A stretch of DNA of 64,000 bases. Source: Gammaproteobacteria bacterium. Its GTDB lineage: Bacteria > Pseudomonadota > Gammaproteobacteria > UBA4575. The stretch is taken from the NCBI GenBank assembly GCA_011523795.1, contig WTFY01000003.1, positions 1-64,000 on the forward strand, given 5' to 3'. Under the pieces are notes generated by a model that had not been told where the DNA came from, did no database searches, and worked only from the letters and a program-made list of their open reading frames with translations. The translations under genes were made by a program, and so were the position numbers. Below, piece after piece: positions 9,279-19,570 of this stretch (its first letter is position 1; every line of letters starts with the position of its first letter).

Positions 9279-11165
9279 ATGGAAACAATTCCAAGTCTAT
9301 TCCAACAGCAGTATAGAAGTCGTACAAACGATACGGCTCTGCGAGTCAAGCGGCTTGGTCTGTGGCACGAGTGGACATGGGGAGAGGCGAGTCCCGTTGT
9401 AGAGAAATGTGCTTATGGCTTAGCTTCGAAGGGCCTGTCAGCAGGTGAAAAAGTAGCCATAATCGGAAGCAATATTCCTGAACTCTACTTGGCTATGGTA
9501 GCGGTCCAGGCCTTGGGAGCAGTTCCTGTACCTGTCCATCCAGATTCCAATACAGAAGAGCTTATTTCCTATCTCAATAATTGCGAGGCCAAGTTTGCCA
9601 TCGTACAAGACCAGCAACAGGTTGACGCTCTGTACAATGTAATAGACCAGTGCAAGAACCTTAGTGAAGTAATTTATTACAACGGCCGAGGCATGCAAGA
9701 GTATGACCATACTCATTTGAGCAGTTTTGAAGAGTTGCAGGTATCGGGTGAGAAGTACAAGTCCCAGCATCCCAGCTTGCTTGATGACACAATCGGGAAA
9801 ATTACAGAGGATACTGATGCGTTTATCTTGTACACATCTGGTGTATCTGGCCAGGAGCGTGGCTCTGTTCACACCCATGGAAGCATGATAAATACTGCTA
9901 AGGCCTTGGCCGAGCAAGAAAGGATACGGCAAGAGGAACAAGTTATTGCCTTCATGCCCATGTCTTATGCAGCAGGACTTTTGTTTACCTATGCATTATG
10001 GCTGTTAAAGGGTTTCACGGTTAATTGTCCTGAAAGCAACGAAACTATAATGAATGACTTGCGTGAAATTGGTCCTACGATACTTTACGCGCCGCCACAC
10101 TTCTACAAGCAGCTATATTCGGAAATTATTGCTCGGTCCCAGCGTTCAAGTACCAAGTCCTTCAACAAGTGGTTTGCCGTTGCGCGTGGCAACCGTGAGA
10201 AGTTTCTTAAAACTGGACAAATCAGTGGATTAGATAGTTTCTGGTTCAAGGTTGGAAGCATATTGATGTTTGCACCCCTCAAAAATGTCTACGGCTTATC
10301 CAAATTGCGTAAGGCATTGACAGGTGGCGATATCATGAGCAGTGAAATTTTCAACTTTTATCGCAGCATCGGTGTACACCTGAAAAAAACTTACGGAACT
10401 GCAGAAAGTGCTGGATTTATCTGCGTTCAGGGCCCTAGCCAGATTAACAGTCCGAACGGTGAGTTTGTGATGGGTACTCCTCTTCCGGGTGTGGAGATCA
10501 GGCGCTTTGAGGATGGAGAAATAGCCTTCAGAGGCGTTAACACATTCAAGGAATACTATGGCCATCCAAATGCTACGGCAGCAGTCAAGAACGCAGAAGG
10601 TTGGGTACGGACAGGTGACCTGGGATTAATTGATGAGCAGGGTTCCTTGAAAATTTCGGGACGTGTTGATTCACTTGGAAAGTTTGGTAATGGTGATACA
10701 TTTGCACCACAATTGGTCGAAAATGCACTCAAATCATCACCATTCATCAAGGATGCCATTGCAGTAGGCGAGGGTAAGGATTCACTTGCCGCGTTTTTGA
10801 TCATTGACAGCGATACAGTTGGGAGTTGGGCAGAGACCCATAATATAAGATTCACTGGTTACCGAGACTTGGCGACCAAGGATGAAGTGTATGACCTTGT
10901 GAGTGAGACTGTGAATGATGTCAATTCGCACATTGAACAAATCGAAGGTAAAGCCTGCCCCCCTATAAAACGATATTTGATCATGCACAGAGAATTTAAC
11001 GTAGAGACTGGTGAAATTACCCGCTCAAGAAAAATCAGGCGGGATGTAGTTATGGGCAAGCATAAGGCACTGGTTGATGCACTGTACTCCTCTCAACAGG
11101 CTTATGACGTCACGGATGCTTCAACTGGTGAAGTCTTAGCTACGTTGAAGCTTAAGTCAGCATAA
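9279..11165 (+). CDS. AMP-dependent acyl-CoA ligase of a LIV-type transporter operon
   Basis: 628 residues from ATG 9279; an upstream TTG at 9243 adds 12 unlikely residues. It is an adenylate-forming (ANL) enzyme. The phosphate-binding loop region reads ILYTSGVSGQERGSVHTHG, a divergent form of the usual TSGTTGxPKG because Lys is replaced. Further motifs are YGTAESAG, WVRTGDLG and ISGRVDSLGKFGNG. It probably activates a carboxylic acid to its CoA thioester. It starts an operon with two ABC ATPases and two LivHM permeases, a linkage often seen in proteobacteria, so the imported solute is probably an acid. The substrate is not predictable from sequence. Confidence 0.85.
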   Translation: METIPSLFQQQYRSRTNDTALRVKRLGLWHEWTWGEASPVVEKCAYGLASKGLSAGEKVAIIGSNIPELYLAMVAVQALGAVPVPVHPDSNTEELISYLNNCEAKFAIVQDQQQVDALYNVIDQCKNLSEVIYYNGRGMQEYDHTHLSSFEELQVSGEKYKSQHPSLLDDTIGKITEDTDAFILYTSGVSGQERGSVHTHGSMINTAKALAEQERIRQEEQVIAFMPMSYAAGLLFTYALWLLKGFTVNCPESNETIMNDLREIGPTILYAPPHFYKQLYSEIIARSQRSSTKSFNKWFAVARGNREKFLKTGQISGLDSFWFKVGSILMFAPLKNVYGLSKLRKALTGGDIMSSEIFNFYRSIGVHLKKTYGTAESAGFICVQGPSQINSPNGEFVMGTPLPGVEIRRFEDGEIAFRGVNTFKEYYGHPNATAAVKNAEGWVRTGDLGLIDEQGSLKISGRVDSLGKFGNGDTFAPQLVENALKSSPFIKDAIAVGEGKDSLAAFLIIDSDTVGSWAETHNIRFTGYRDLATKDEVYDLVSETVNDVNSHIEQIEGKACPPIKRYLIMHREFNVETGEITRSRKIRRDVVMGKHKALVDALYSSQQAYDVTDASTGEVLATLKLKSA

Positions 11166-11168
11166 GGG

Positions 11169-11972
11169 GTGGTCAAGGTGGCAAACGGAGCAAACGGAAA
11201 AACACCTCACATGGTGATTGAAAGTATAGACCTGTCTTTTGGTGGTGCGAAAGCTATCACGGACATTAGCTTTACTGTCTATGAAGGAGAAATTTGCGCC
11301 GTGATTGGCCCGAATGGTGCAGGTAAAAGCTCGATGCTGAATGTGATCAATGGGGTCTATACTCCGCAACAAGGCTCAATAACCTATGAGGGGAAAAAAT
11401 TTGCCAAGATGAGGCCACATTCTGCCGCGGTCATGGGAATAGCGCGGACCTTTCAGAACATTGCGCTGTTTTCCGGCATGACAACCGTTGAGAACATCAT
11501 GACAGGTCGAAATTTGATGATGAAATCAACGTTCATAGAAAATGCATTGGGAATCGGTCGAAGTCGACGTGAGGAGCTGCGGCACCGTGAAGCCGTAGAA
11601 GAAATTATCGAGTTTTTAGGGCTTCAAGCAATTCGGAAGATTCCCGTGTCTTCATTATCCTATGGTCTGCAAAAACGAGTGGAGCTTGGCCGAGCTTTGG
11701 CCTCGGAGCCAAAGATGCTACTATTGGATGAGCCCATTGCAGGCATGAATCTGGATGAAAAACTGGACATGGCCTGTTTCATCCAGGAAATCAATCGAAA
11801 CCGTGGAACAACGATAGTCCTGATTGAGCATGATATGGGAGTGGTAATGGATATTTCCGATCATGTGATTGTAATGGATTATGGTAAGAAAATTGGTGAC
11901 GGCACGCCCGAGGAAATAAAAAACAATCAAGATGTGATTGATGCGTATCTGGGTGTAAGTCATGGAGATTAA
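11169..11972 (+). CDS. LivG-type ABC transporter ATP-binding protein
   Basis: 267 residues from GTG 11169; a second GTG at 11178 and an ATG at 11211 are alternative starts. Walker A GPNGAGKSS, signature SYGLQKRVELGRAL, Walker B MLLLDEPIAGM and switch His LIEHDMG are all present. It belongs to the branched-chain amino acid/amide group (LivG), with the long insertion after the Q-loop (ARTFQNIALFSGMTTVENI). It lies 3 bases after the ligase stop codon, so translational coupling is likely. Confidence 0.92.
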   Translation: MVKVANGANGKTPHMVIESIDLSFGGAKAITDISFTVYEGEICAVIGPNGAGKSSMLNVINGVYTPQQGSITYEGKKFAKMRPHSAAVMGIARTFQNIALFSGMTTVENIMTGRNLMMKSTFIENALGIGRSRREELRHREAVEEIIEFLGLQAIRKIPVSSLSYGLQKRVELGRALASEPKMLLLDEPIAGMNLDEKLDMACFIQEINRNRGTTIVLIEHDMGVVMDISDHVIVMDYGKKIGDGTPEEIKNNQDVIDAYLGVSHGD

Positions 11973-11999
11973 AAACCTAGGAATAGTGGAGGAATACTA

Positions 12000-12947
12000 G
12001 TGGAAGTTTTAAATTCGCTAGTGGGCGCATTTGCTGAAATGTTCACCTTGTTTGGCCTCGAAGTATTCGTGGGTGGCATGCTCTCCGGGATTATGTATTC
12101 GCTGGTGGCAATAGGATTTGTTCTGGTTTACAAGTCATCTGGCGTGTTCAATTTTGCCCAAGGCACCATGCTTCTATTTGCCGCCCTGACCTTTGTTAGC
12201 CTTACTGAGCGTCAGGTTAACTTTTGGGTAGCATTTGCTATCACGTGTGTGGTTATGGTGATCATGGGGATCATTATTGAACGTACTGTGATGCGACCTT
12301 TGGCAAACCAGGATCTGTTATCTTTGTTCATGGCGACAGTAGGCGTGAATTATTTCTTGGAAGGTCTGGCGCAGGGAACTTGGGATTCTGCGGTTCATGG
12401 TGTCGAGTTGGGGGTTCCTACTGACCCAGTATTTGTTTCAGAAATTATTCCATGGTTGGACATATTGGTAAGCAAGTTCGATGGTTTTGCAGCAGCGGTT
12501 GCATTGAGCCTTGTAATCGGGCTTTATCTGTTTTTTCAGTACACTCGTACGGGCCTCTCGTTGCGAGCCGTATCAGATGATCACATGGCATCTCAGGCAG
12601 TTGGCATCCCTCTCACAAAAATCTGGGCTATCGTATGGGCTGTGACAGGTGTTATCTGCTTTATTGCAGGGCTAATCTGGGCAGATCGACTGAGTGTCTC
12701 CTTCACTCTTACTTGGGCCGTATTGAAAGGTTTGCCTGTCATACTGATAGGTGGACTGACTTCAATTCCTGGCTGCCTTGTTGGCGGCTTGATTATTGGA
12801 GCAAGCGAGAAGCTGGGTGAGATCTTTTTTGCAGACGTATTCGGTGGTCAGGGAATCGAACACTGGTGGGCCTATTTGACCGCATTGGTCTTTATCTTGA
12901 TACGCCCCACAGGAATATTTGGTGAACGTGATATTGAGAGAATTTAA
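12000..12947 (+). CDS. LivH-type ABC transporter permease
   Basis: 315 residues from GTG 12000 with a gtggagg ribosome site at 11986-11992. About eight hydrophobic segments, with LivH hallmarks: GIMYSLVAIGFVLVYKSSG near the N-terminus and RAVSDDHMASQAVGIPL in the cytoplasmic loop that docks the ATPase. It forms the inner-membrane channel with the permease encoded next. Confidence 0.92.
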   Translation: MEVLNSLVGAFAEMFTLFGLEVFVGGMLSGIMYSLVAIGFVLVYKSSGVFNFAQGTMLLFAALTFVSLTERQVNFWVAFAITCVVMVIMGIIIERTVMRPLANQDLLSLFMATVGVNYFLEGLAQGTWDSAVHGVELGVPTDPVFVSEIIPWLDILVSKFDGFAAAVALSLVIGLYLFFQYTRTGLSLRAVSDDHMASQAVGIPLTKIWAIVWAVTGVICFIAGLIWADRLSVSFTLTWAVLKGLPVILIGGLTSIPGCLVGGLIIGASEKLGEIFFADVFGGQGIEHWWAYLTALVFILIRPTGIFGERDIERI

Positions 12948-12966
12948 AGAAAGGTAAGCTTACAGC

Positions 12967-14079
12967 ATGTATTACCGAGAAACAGGCCAGATCGTCAGCA
13001 GCTATATTGAAGACCGCCGCATGGTCCCGGTGCGGGAAGACCGGTGGATAATGTGGGCATTCCTGGCATTCATGTTTTTTGTTGTGCCGTTTATTGGCAA
13101 TGATTACTGGTTCAGTGCAATCCTGATACCGATAATGGTACTGGGCATTGCAAGTCTTGGGTTGAATATCGCATCAGGTTATACAGGCCAGCTTTCACTT
13201 GGTACTGCTGGGTTTATGTCATTTGGCGCATTTACAGCTTATAACCTGCTATTGCGTGTTGAATGGATGAATATTTGGCTGGCATTTCTGGCTGCGGGTG
13301 TAGTGGCTGGTCTCATGGGGGTAATATTCGGTCTCCCAAGCCTGCGTATCAAGGGCTTCTACCTGCTTGTATCGACTTTGTGCGCACAGTTTTTCCATGA
13401 GTGGTTGTTCAACGCTTATCCCTGGTTCTTGAACTATGCAAGCTCGGGTGTGGTGCATCTGCCGCCATTCCATTATCGTTTCATGCCATTTCAGGACCAG
13501 ATTTTTGACATGCTTGGCATGGCCAAGGAATACAATGCTTATGTTTGGAGGTACTTGATCGCCTTGATAGTCTGTGTGGTATTGGCACTAGCTGCCAAAA
13601 ACATGGTTCGCAGTTCTACTGGAAGAAACTGGATGGCTGTCAGGGATATGGATATTGCTGCCAAGGTTATTGGTATTCCAGTTGGCAAAACAAAGTTAAA
13701 TGCATTTTTTGTAAGTTGTTTTTATTGCGGAGTCGCCGGTGCAATGTACTCATATTGCTATATCGGAAATCTGGACTTCATGATTTATGACTTACGCAGG
13801 TCGTTTCTTGTGATGTTTATGATCATTCTAGGAGGGCTGGGTTCAATTCTTGGTTCGTTCTTGGGAGCAATATTCGTATACGGTTGGCCAATCCTGGTTA
13901 CCCGGTTTGGAGATGCTGTATTCGGCGGAGGCTATCTTGATACAGCCTTCGTGGAAAATAATTCGAAGATCGTAGTAGGCACTATCATTGTTGTCCTGCT
14001 CATTTATCAGCCTTTCGGCTTTGCGGGACTATGGAATACGATTAAACACAGATTGCGAATCTGGCCATTCAGGACATAA
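12967..14079 (+). CDS. LivM-type ABC transporter permease
   Basis: 370 residues from ATG 12967. It has a charged cytoplasmic N-terminus of about 45 residues, then eight to ten membrane segments with the LivM signatures LGLNIASGYTGQLSLG and AVRDMDIAAKVIGI (coupling loop). It pairs with LivH. The extended N-terminus is common in members linked to acyl-CoA ligases. Confidence 0.92.
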   Translation: MYYRETGQIVSSYIEDRRMVPVREDRWIMWAFLAFMFFVVPFIGNDYWFSAILIPIMVLGIASLGLNIASGYTGQLSLGTAGFMSFGAFTAYNLLLRVEWMNIWLAFLAAGVVAGLMGVIFGLPSLRIKGFYLLVSTLCAQFFHEWLFNAYPWFLNYASSGVVHLPPFHYRFMPFQDQIFDMLGMAKEYNAYVWRYLIALIVCVVLALAAKNMVRSSTGRNWMAVRDMDIAAKVIGIPVGKTKLNAFFVSCFYCGVAGAMYSYCYIGNLDFMIYDLRRSFLVMFMIILGGLGSILGSFLGAIFVYGWPILVTRFGDAVFGGGYLDTAFVENNSKIVVGTIIVVLLIYQPFGFAGLWNTIKHRLRIWPFRT

Positions 14080-14108
14080 TACTTTCCAATCAGACCGGAT
14101 AGGTAAAT

Positions 14109-14915
14109 ATGAGCACTACTCCCCCTGCACTTGCAATCAACAACATAGAAGCTGTGTATGGTGGCGCGATACTTGCGTTGCGTGGGGTTTCGCTCACTGT
14201 AAATAAAGGCGAAGTAGTTTCTTTACTTGGTGCTAACGGTGCTGGGAAGACTACGACACTGAAAGCGTGTTCGCGTCTACTGGGGGCTGAAAGAGGCGAA
14301 GTTACCAAAGGTACCATCGAATTGTATGGCGAAGATATCTCCAAGTTTAACGCTTATGAGATAGTGAGGCAGGGTGTCGTGCAGGTACTGGAGGGACGCC
14401 ATATCTTCTCGCACCTAAATGTAGAGGATAATCTGCTGACGGGCTCTTTTATCAGAAACATGAGCAAGGCGGAGCAGAAAAGAAATCTTGAGCATGTATA
14501 TGAGTTGTTTCCGCGTCTCACGAGCAGACGGAAAAATCCTGGAGGCTTATGCTCTGGTGGTGAACAACAGATGATTGCTGTTGGCAGGGCATTGATGGCC
14601 AAGCCCAGTCTGATTTTACTGGATGAACCTTCCATGGGACTTGCACCGCAGTTCATTGAACAAATATTTGAAATCATTAAGCGTTTGAATGAAGAAGAGG
14701 GCGTCAGTTTTCTCGTGTCAGAACAAAATGCAATGGTAGCATTACGTTATGCCTCAGTTGGTTATGTCATTGAAAATGGGCGTGTAGTGAAAAGAGGTTC
14801 ATCAAAAGAATTGCTTGAATCTACAGATGTAGCAGAGATGTACCTTGGAGGCGGGAAGGATGTATCATTCGATGGAGTCAAGTACTACCACCGCCGCCGC
14901 CCCAGCTTTGTGTGA
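14109..14915 (+). CDS. LivF-type ABC transporter ATP-binding protein
   Basis: 268 residues. Walker A GANGAGKTTTLKA, signature CSGGEQQMIAVGRAL, Walker B LILLDEPSMGLAP. It is the LivF partner of the ATPase at 11169. The C-terminal tail (SFDGVKYYHRRRPSFV) is longer than in amino acid transporters and fits the ligase-linked subgroup. No periplasmic binding protein follows: the next genes are on the opposite strand, so the binding protein must be encoded elsewhere or is shared. Confidence 0.92.
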   Translation: MSTTPPALAINNIEAVYGGAILALRGVSLTVNKGEVVSLLGANGAGKTTTLKACSRLLGAERGEVTKGTIELYGEDISKFNAYEIVRQGVVQVLEGRHIFSHLNVEDNLLTGSFIRNMSKAEQKRNLEHVYELFPRLTSRRKNPGGLCSGGEQQMIAVGRALMAKPSLILLDEPSMGLAPQFIEQIFEIIKRLNEEEGVSFLVSEQNAMVALRYASVGYVIENGRVVKRGSSKELLESTDVAEMYLGGGKDVSFDGVKYYHRRRPSFV

Positions 14916-14920
14916 TCTGA

Positions 14921-15892
14921 CTATTCGTTGACTTTTTGCCGGGATTGCTTGTCAAGCCTGTCCAGCCATACTTCCAGTCCGGCCGTATTCAGATTCAGAT
15001 CGTCCCTGAGAAATTCCGTGGTTACATCTATGTCTTGTGTGAAGTCACAGTCTTTCAGTCGCTGGTGCAGGTACTCAGTCAGGGATGCAAGGATTTTTGA
15101 ACCACGACCATCTTCCCGCGCATGTAGTTTGGCAATTTCTGCGTAACGATTTATATCTTGGCGCAGCTCTTTTGCAAGTCGGCTAATTTCAGTCACACGG
15201 CCAAAATGTGTTAAGTACATATTTTGGGGGCAAAATTCAAGCAACCTGTCCAATGAACTTTGCCAGGCATCTGGATCAAACTGTACGGGTGTCGTAGTGG
15301 GCATGATAAAAGCTCCATTTTTGTTATCCAGTTCCTTGTAGGAAAGACCAAAGGTATCCCCGGTAAAAAACCCCTTACTCGTTTCATCATAAACACAGAA
15401 ATGGTGACGTGCATGTCCCGGTGTGTCTATAAAAGTAAGTGTGCGGGATGCAAGCTTGATAGTTGTCTGGTCCTCTGCAGTGAATACACGCTGCTTGTTA
15501 ACTGCCCTGATTTCTCCAAAGTGGCGCATGAAATTCTCGGCCCCATAGACTTCTGTTGCCCCCATCACGAGTTTGGTGGGATCTATCAAATGACGTGCCC
15601 CGTTTGGATGAATGACTAATGTAGCATTAGGCAGTTTTTCCATTAATACACCTGCTCCACCTGCATGATCCAGATGCACATGAGTAGGAATGACAAATTC
15701 GACTGCTTCAGGTGGGATACGTTTTGATTTCAGCACTTCTAGCAAGTACGGCACAGTATGAGCAGTGCCCGTGTCAATAAATGCGGCCCGGTTATCTTGT
15801 ACAATCAGATAACAAGCCGCTCGTCCGGGCTGGACATACATGGTATCAATGCAGGTGATACCCCAACCATAGTCGTAAATCACAGGATCCAT
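14921..15892 (-). CDS. Metallo-beta-lactamase-fold hydrolase
   Basis: 323 residues. The metal motif THVHLDHAGG is at about 70-80, with further ligands in PGHARHHFC and TGDTFG. The C-terminal region is helical. This fold covers glyoxalase II-like thioesterases, lactonases and others, so the substrate is open. It is 12 bases downstream of rraA and converges with the transporter operon with a 5-base gap. A CoA-thioester or lactone substrate would fit the neighbouring acyl-CoA ligase, but that is inference. Confidence 0.8.
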   Translation of the reverse strand: MDPVIYDYGWGITCIDTMYVQPGRAACYLIVQDNRAAFIDTGTAHTVPYLLEVLKSKRIPPEAVEFVIPTHVHLDHAGGAGVLMEKLPNATLVIHPNGARHLIDPTKLVMGATEVYGAENFMRHFGEIRAVNKQRVFTAEDQTTIKLASRTLTFIDTPGHARHHFCVYDETSKGFFTGDTFGLSYKELDNKNGAFIMPTTTPVQFDPDAWQSSLDRLLEFCPQNMYLTHFGRVTEISRLAKELRQDINRYAEIAKLHAREDGRGSKILASLTEYLHQRLKDCDFTQDIDVTTEFLRDDLNLNTAGLEVWLDRLDKQSRQKVNE

Positions 15893-15904
15893 ACAAGAAC
15901 TTAG

Positions 15905-16393
15905 TCAGGTTTTGGCGAGAAGATTTTTCTCGCTCACTATTATCCCGTCTTTGTCTGCATATAAATAGTGACCGGGAACAAATGTCACGTTTGCAAACTG
16001 TACTGGAACGTCTTTTTCTCCTACACCCTTTTTCTGGGTTTTGAGCGGTACAGTACCAATTGCTTTGCAGCCTATCTTGATTGTTGCGATAACACGGGAG
16101 TCGCGAATGCACCCATGGACTACGATACCGGACCAGTTATTGTCCATTCCTTTTCTCGCTAAAATATCACCAATCAGTGCCCTTCGTGTAGATCCTCCCC
16201 CATCAATTACCAGCACGTGACCAGACCCTGGGCTGCTTAGCGTGTCACGGACCAGCGAGTTGTCTTCAAAGCACTTGACGGTCGTAATTTTTCCGCAAAA
16301 TGAGTCAAGGCCACCAAAATCTTTGAATAGCGGTTCTGCTACATAGAGGTTTGATTCGTGAGCATCGCAAAGGTCTGCGGTATGAATTTGCAT
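15905..16393 (-). CDS. rraA: RraA-family protein (RNase E activity regulator / HMG aldolase-like)
   Basis: 162 residues, close to E. coli RraA in length and sequence: ADLCDAHE, VAEPLFKDFGG, ITTVKCFEDNSL, LVIDGGGSTRRAL and the near-terminal YADKDGIIVS. E. coli RraA binds RNase E and dampens its activity; other family members are class II aldolases. GDILA followed by GCIRDS retains residues used by the aldolase members, so both roles remain possible. First gene of a two-gene minus-strand operon. Confidence 0.88.
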   Translation of the reverse strand: MQIHTADLCDAHESNLYVAEPLFKDFGGLDSFCGKITTVKCFEDNSLVRDTLSSPGSGHVLVIDGGGSTRRALIGDILARKGMDNNWSGIVVHGCIRDSRVIATIKIGCKAIGTVPLKTQKKGVGEKDVPVQFANVTFVPGHYLYADKDGIIVSEKNLLAKT

Positions 16394-16694
16394 TGGATAC
16401 TAACTTCAAACGGTAGCGTGAAAGTGCTGCCCTGGCAGGCAAGCAGACTGCAAGGGAGTAATCCTTATAGTGGGCTGCCACTTTAGCCCACCGTAGTTAT
16501 CTCGTTCGACCTGCCTGCTTGCTTAAAGATATGTTGCTATTTACCTGGATAATTCGGCGTGATGAGTTTCAAATTTTTTAGTTACTTCAAACTAGTATCT
16601 GATAGTATACACTTTCCGTTTGAGCATTGAGCCTGATTCTGGCCTCAGTGCTAATATTCAGTAGATTTTGATGGCTTCAGAAGGAGATATGGTT
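16394..16694. other. 301-bp divergent rraA/aceA regulatory region
   Basis: It holds a 7-bp inverted repeat gtgggct/agcccac (16470-16476 and 16485-16491) without a T tract, more like an operator than a terminator. The separated pair gcaagcag (16439-16446) and ctgcttgc (about 16514-16521) is also inverted. No promoter with good hexamers was found, though gatagtatac at 16601-16610 could be a -10. Confidence 0.35.
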
Positions 16695-17993
16695 GTGAGT
16701 GATAGTAGAACTGCACAGGTAAAAGAGCTGGAGAAGGAGTGGAAGGAGAACCCACGCTGGAAAAATGTCAGGCGTAATTACACGGCAGAGGATGTGATAC
16801 GTCTGCGAGGCTCATTGCAGATAGAGCATACGCTGGCAAAAAGAGGTGCAGAGAAGCTTTGGGAACTGGTTAATGAAGAAGATTATATACATTGCCTGGG
16901 TGCATTGACTGGCGGTCAGGCGGTGCAACAAGTCAAAGCAGGAATCAAGGCGATTTACTTGTCAGGTTGGCAGGTTGCAGCAGATGCCAATACCAGTGAG
17001 ACCATGTATCCGGACCAGTCACTCTACGCGTATGATTCGGTGCCTACCGTCGTACGGCGCATCAACAATGCATTCAAGCGTGCGGATGAAATTCAATGGG
17101 AACGAGGTGAAAACGAAATTGACTACTTTGTTCCTATTGTGGCAGATGCAGAAGCCGGATTTGGCGGTGTACTTAATGCATTTGAACTGATGAAAAACAT
17201 GATAGAGGCAGGTGCAGCAGGAGTTCACTTTGAAGATCAGTTGGCTGCAGTCAAAAAATGCGGTCACATGGGTGGCAAAGTTCTCGTTCCGACTCAGGAA
17301 GCGTGTCAAAAGCTCAACGCCGCCAGACTGGCAGCAGATATTATGGGTGTTCCTACCGTAGTTTTGGGGCGCACTGATGCGGAAGCTGCCAACTTGCTTA
17401 CATCTGATTGTGATGAGAGGGATCATCAGTTTTTGACAGGAGAGAGGACATCAGAGGGTTTCCTTCGCGTCAGGAACGGGCTGGAGCAGGCTATCTCTCG
17501 TGGTGTCGCCTATGCAGAATATGCAGATTTGATCTGGTGTGAAACAGGCACGCCAGATTTGGAGTTTGCTAAAGCATTTGCTGAAGGTGTACGCAAGCAC
17601 CACCCTGAACAGTTACTTGCCTATAACTGTTCTCCTTCTTTCAATTGGAAGAAGAATCTTGATGATGCCACCATTGCCAAATTCCAGCGTGAGTTGGGGG
17701 CAATGGGTTATAAATACCAATTCATTACGTTGGCTGGAATACACAGCATGTGGTACAACATGTTTGATCTTGCAGAGGCATATGCTGAAGATGGAATGAC
17801 TGCTTATGTCAACATGGTGCAGCAACCTGAATTCGAGGCACGGTCTCGTGGTTACACATTTGTTAGCCATCAGCAGGAAGTTGGAGCGGGCTATTTTGAT
17901 GATGTCACCACTACGATTCAAGGAGGACACTCTTCTGTTACTGCGCTCACTGGTTCTACTGAGGAGATGCAGTTTAAGACCAAGGTCGGATAA
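16695..17993 (+). CDS. aceA: Isocitrate lyase
   Basis: 432 residues from GTG 16695. I chose this start because AGGAG (16682-16686) is 8 bases upstream and the resulting N-terminus [15 protein letters not shown] lines up with E. coli AceA; ATGs at 16671 and 16689 are alternatives. It cleaves isocitrate to glyoxylate and succinate. The active-site signature [14 protein letters not shown] has its cysteine at 189. The next gene is isocitrate dehydrogenase, so both branch-point enzymes are adjacent. Malate synthase is not in the window. Confidence 0.96.
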   Translation: MSDSRTAQVKELEKEWKENPRWKNVRRNYTAEDVIRLRGSLQIEHTLAKRGAEKLWELVNEEDYIHCLGALTGGQAVQQVKAGIKAIYLSGWQVAADANTSETMYPDQSLYAYDSVPTVVRRINNAFKRADEIQWERGENEIDYFVPIVADAEAGFGGVLNAFELMKNMIEAGAAGVHFEDQLAAVKKCGHMGGKVLVPTQEACQKLNAARLAADIMGVPTVVLGRTDAEAANLLTSDCDERDHQFLTGERTSEGFLRVRNGLEQAISRGVAYAEYADLIWCETGTPDLEFAKAFAEGVRKHHPEQLLAYNCSPSFNWKKNLDDATIAKFQRELGAMGYKYQFITLAGIHSMWYNMFDLAEAYAEDGMTAYVNMVQQPEFEARSRGYTFVSHQQEVGAGYFDDVTTTIQGGHSSVTALTGSTEEMQFKTKVG

Positions 17994-18068
17994 TTCTCTT
18001 GTTTCTTGTGCAGGATTCAAGTTTTTACAGAATGGCTATAGTTATATCTAATTCTTTCGAGGTATTTG

Positions 18069-19412
18069 ATGCAGCACAAGCCTTATGAGCATGTTCAAGT
18101 TCCAGCACAAGGGGAGTCCATCTCCCTTAATCCAGATAAAAGCTTGGATGTTCCAGATAACCCGATAATTCCATTTATTGAGGGTGATGGCATTGGTCTG
18201 GACGTAACTCCAGTCATGAGGCGGGTCGTTTCTGCAGCAGTCAAGCGTGCCTATGATGGCAAGCGACGTATTAGCTGGATGGAGATTTATGCAGGGGAAA
18301 AAGCTGCACGTTTGTATGGCAAACATAATTTCCTTCCGGAAGAAACACTCGATGTAATGAGAAAATATGCAGTGTCGATAAAAGGTCCCTTAGCCACACC
18401 TGTAGGTGAGGGCATGCGGTCATTAAATGTGGCCATTCGTCAGAAGCTTGATCTATTTGCCTGCGTGCGGCCGATACGTTACTTCCCAGGAACCCCTACA
18501 CCATTGAAGGATTCGGCCACCACTGACATGGTGATCTTCAGAGAGAATACTGAGGACATCTATGCAGGAATTGAGTGGGAAGCCCAGAGTGAAGAGGCAA
18601 GCAAGGTCATAAATTTTTTGCGCAAGGAGATGAATGTAACAAAAATTCGTTTCCCGGATACGTCAGGAATCGGTATCAAGCCCGTTTCCAAGGAAGGTTC
18701 GGTACGATTGATTCGAAAGGCAGTCCAGTATGCTATTGATAATAACCGCACTTCTGTTTCGCTTGTGCACAAGGGGAACATTATGAAATTTACGGAAGGT
18801 GCGTTTCGAAACTGGGGGTATGAGCTTGCACAGCAAGAGTTCAAGGCAGAAGTAATTGGTGAGGGTCCTTGGTGCAAGATAAAGAATCCAAACAACGGTA
18901 ATGAAATCATCATCAAGGACGTAATTGCTGACAATTTTTTACAGCAAATCCTATTAAAACCTGAAAGCTTTGAAGTAATTGCCACCTTGAATCTGAATGG
19001 TGATTACATTTCTGATGCACTAGCTGCACAAGTAGGAGGCATTGGAATTGCACCAGGTGCAAATATTTCTGATGATGTCGCATGTTTCGAGGCAACGCAT
19101 GGTACGGCACCCAGTCACGCGGGGAAAGACAGGGTAAATCCCGGGTCCATAATCTTGTCAGCTGAGATGATGCTTCGGCATTTGGGCTGGAGCGAGGCTG
19201 CGGATTTGGTAATCGCCGGGATTTCTGGCGCCATAGCCTCTAGGACTGTGACTTATGACTTGGCTCGAGCTCGAGCAGGATTCCAAACCAGGGCAAGACG
19301 GCCTGGCACATCCAAAGAGGTTCAGGAGGATCTTGAACGTTTGATGCCTGGAGCTACTCTGGTAAGCACTTCGGGGTTCGGAGACGCTATAATCAGTTAT
19401 ATGCACACATAG
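18069..19412 (+). CDS. icd: Isocitrate dehydrogenase (NADP-type family)
   Basis: 447 residues from ATG 18069 (gagg at 18059-18062). It oxidises isocitrate to 2-oxoglutarate and CO2. Landmarks are [13 protein letters not shown], the substrate and phosphorylation loop region [38 protein letters not shown] and [15 protein letters not shown]. It is about 30 residues longer than E. coli Icd. The excess lies near the C-terminus, where about 25 residues (roughly 393-417, Arg/Ala-rich then Glu-rich) stand between TVTYDLAR and LMPGATLV, which are adjacent in E. coli. aceA is upstream. Confidence 0.94.
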   Translation: MQHKPYEHVQVPAQGESISLNPDKSLDVPDNPIIPFIEGDGIGLDVTPVMRRVVSAAVKRAYDGKRRISWMEIYAGEKAARLYGKHNFLPEETLDVMRKYAVSIKGPLATPVGEGMRSLNVAIRQKLDLFACVRPIRYFPGTPTPLKDSATTDMVIFRENTEDIYAGIEWEAQSEEASKVINFLRKEMNVTKIRFPDTSGIGIKPVSKEGSVRLIRKAVQYAIDNNRTSVSLVHKGNIMKFTEGAFRNWGYELAQQEFKAEVIGEGPWCKIKNPNNGNEIIIKDVIADNFLQQILLKPESFEVIATLNLNGDYISDALAAQVGGIGIAPGANISDDVACFEATHGTAPSHAGKDRVNPGSIILSAEMMLRHLGWSEAADLVIAGISGAIASRTVTYDLARARAGFQTRARRPGTSKEVQEDLERLMPGATLVSTSGFGDAIISYMHT

Positions 19413-19570
19413 ATTTCGAGAGGACAGCTTGTGTTTGATGTTGGTCTGTTACATACAGGTTAGGGTCTGTGAAGTTTTTTGTCTGGTGGTAGTTGGATTG
19501 TGTAGAGTAGTGAGACCATGAGCGACTGTCACGTGGAAAACAAGGAAATGTTCGGGAGTGACCGAATTAA

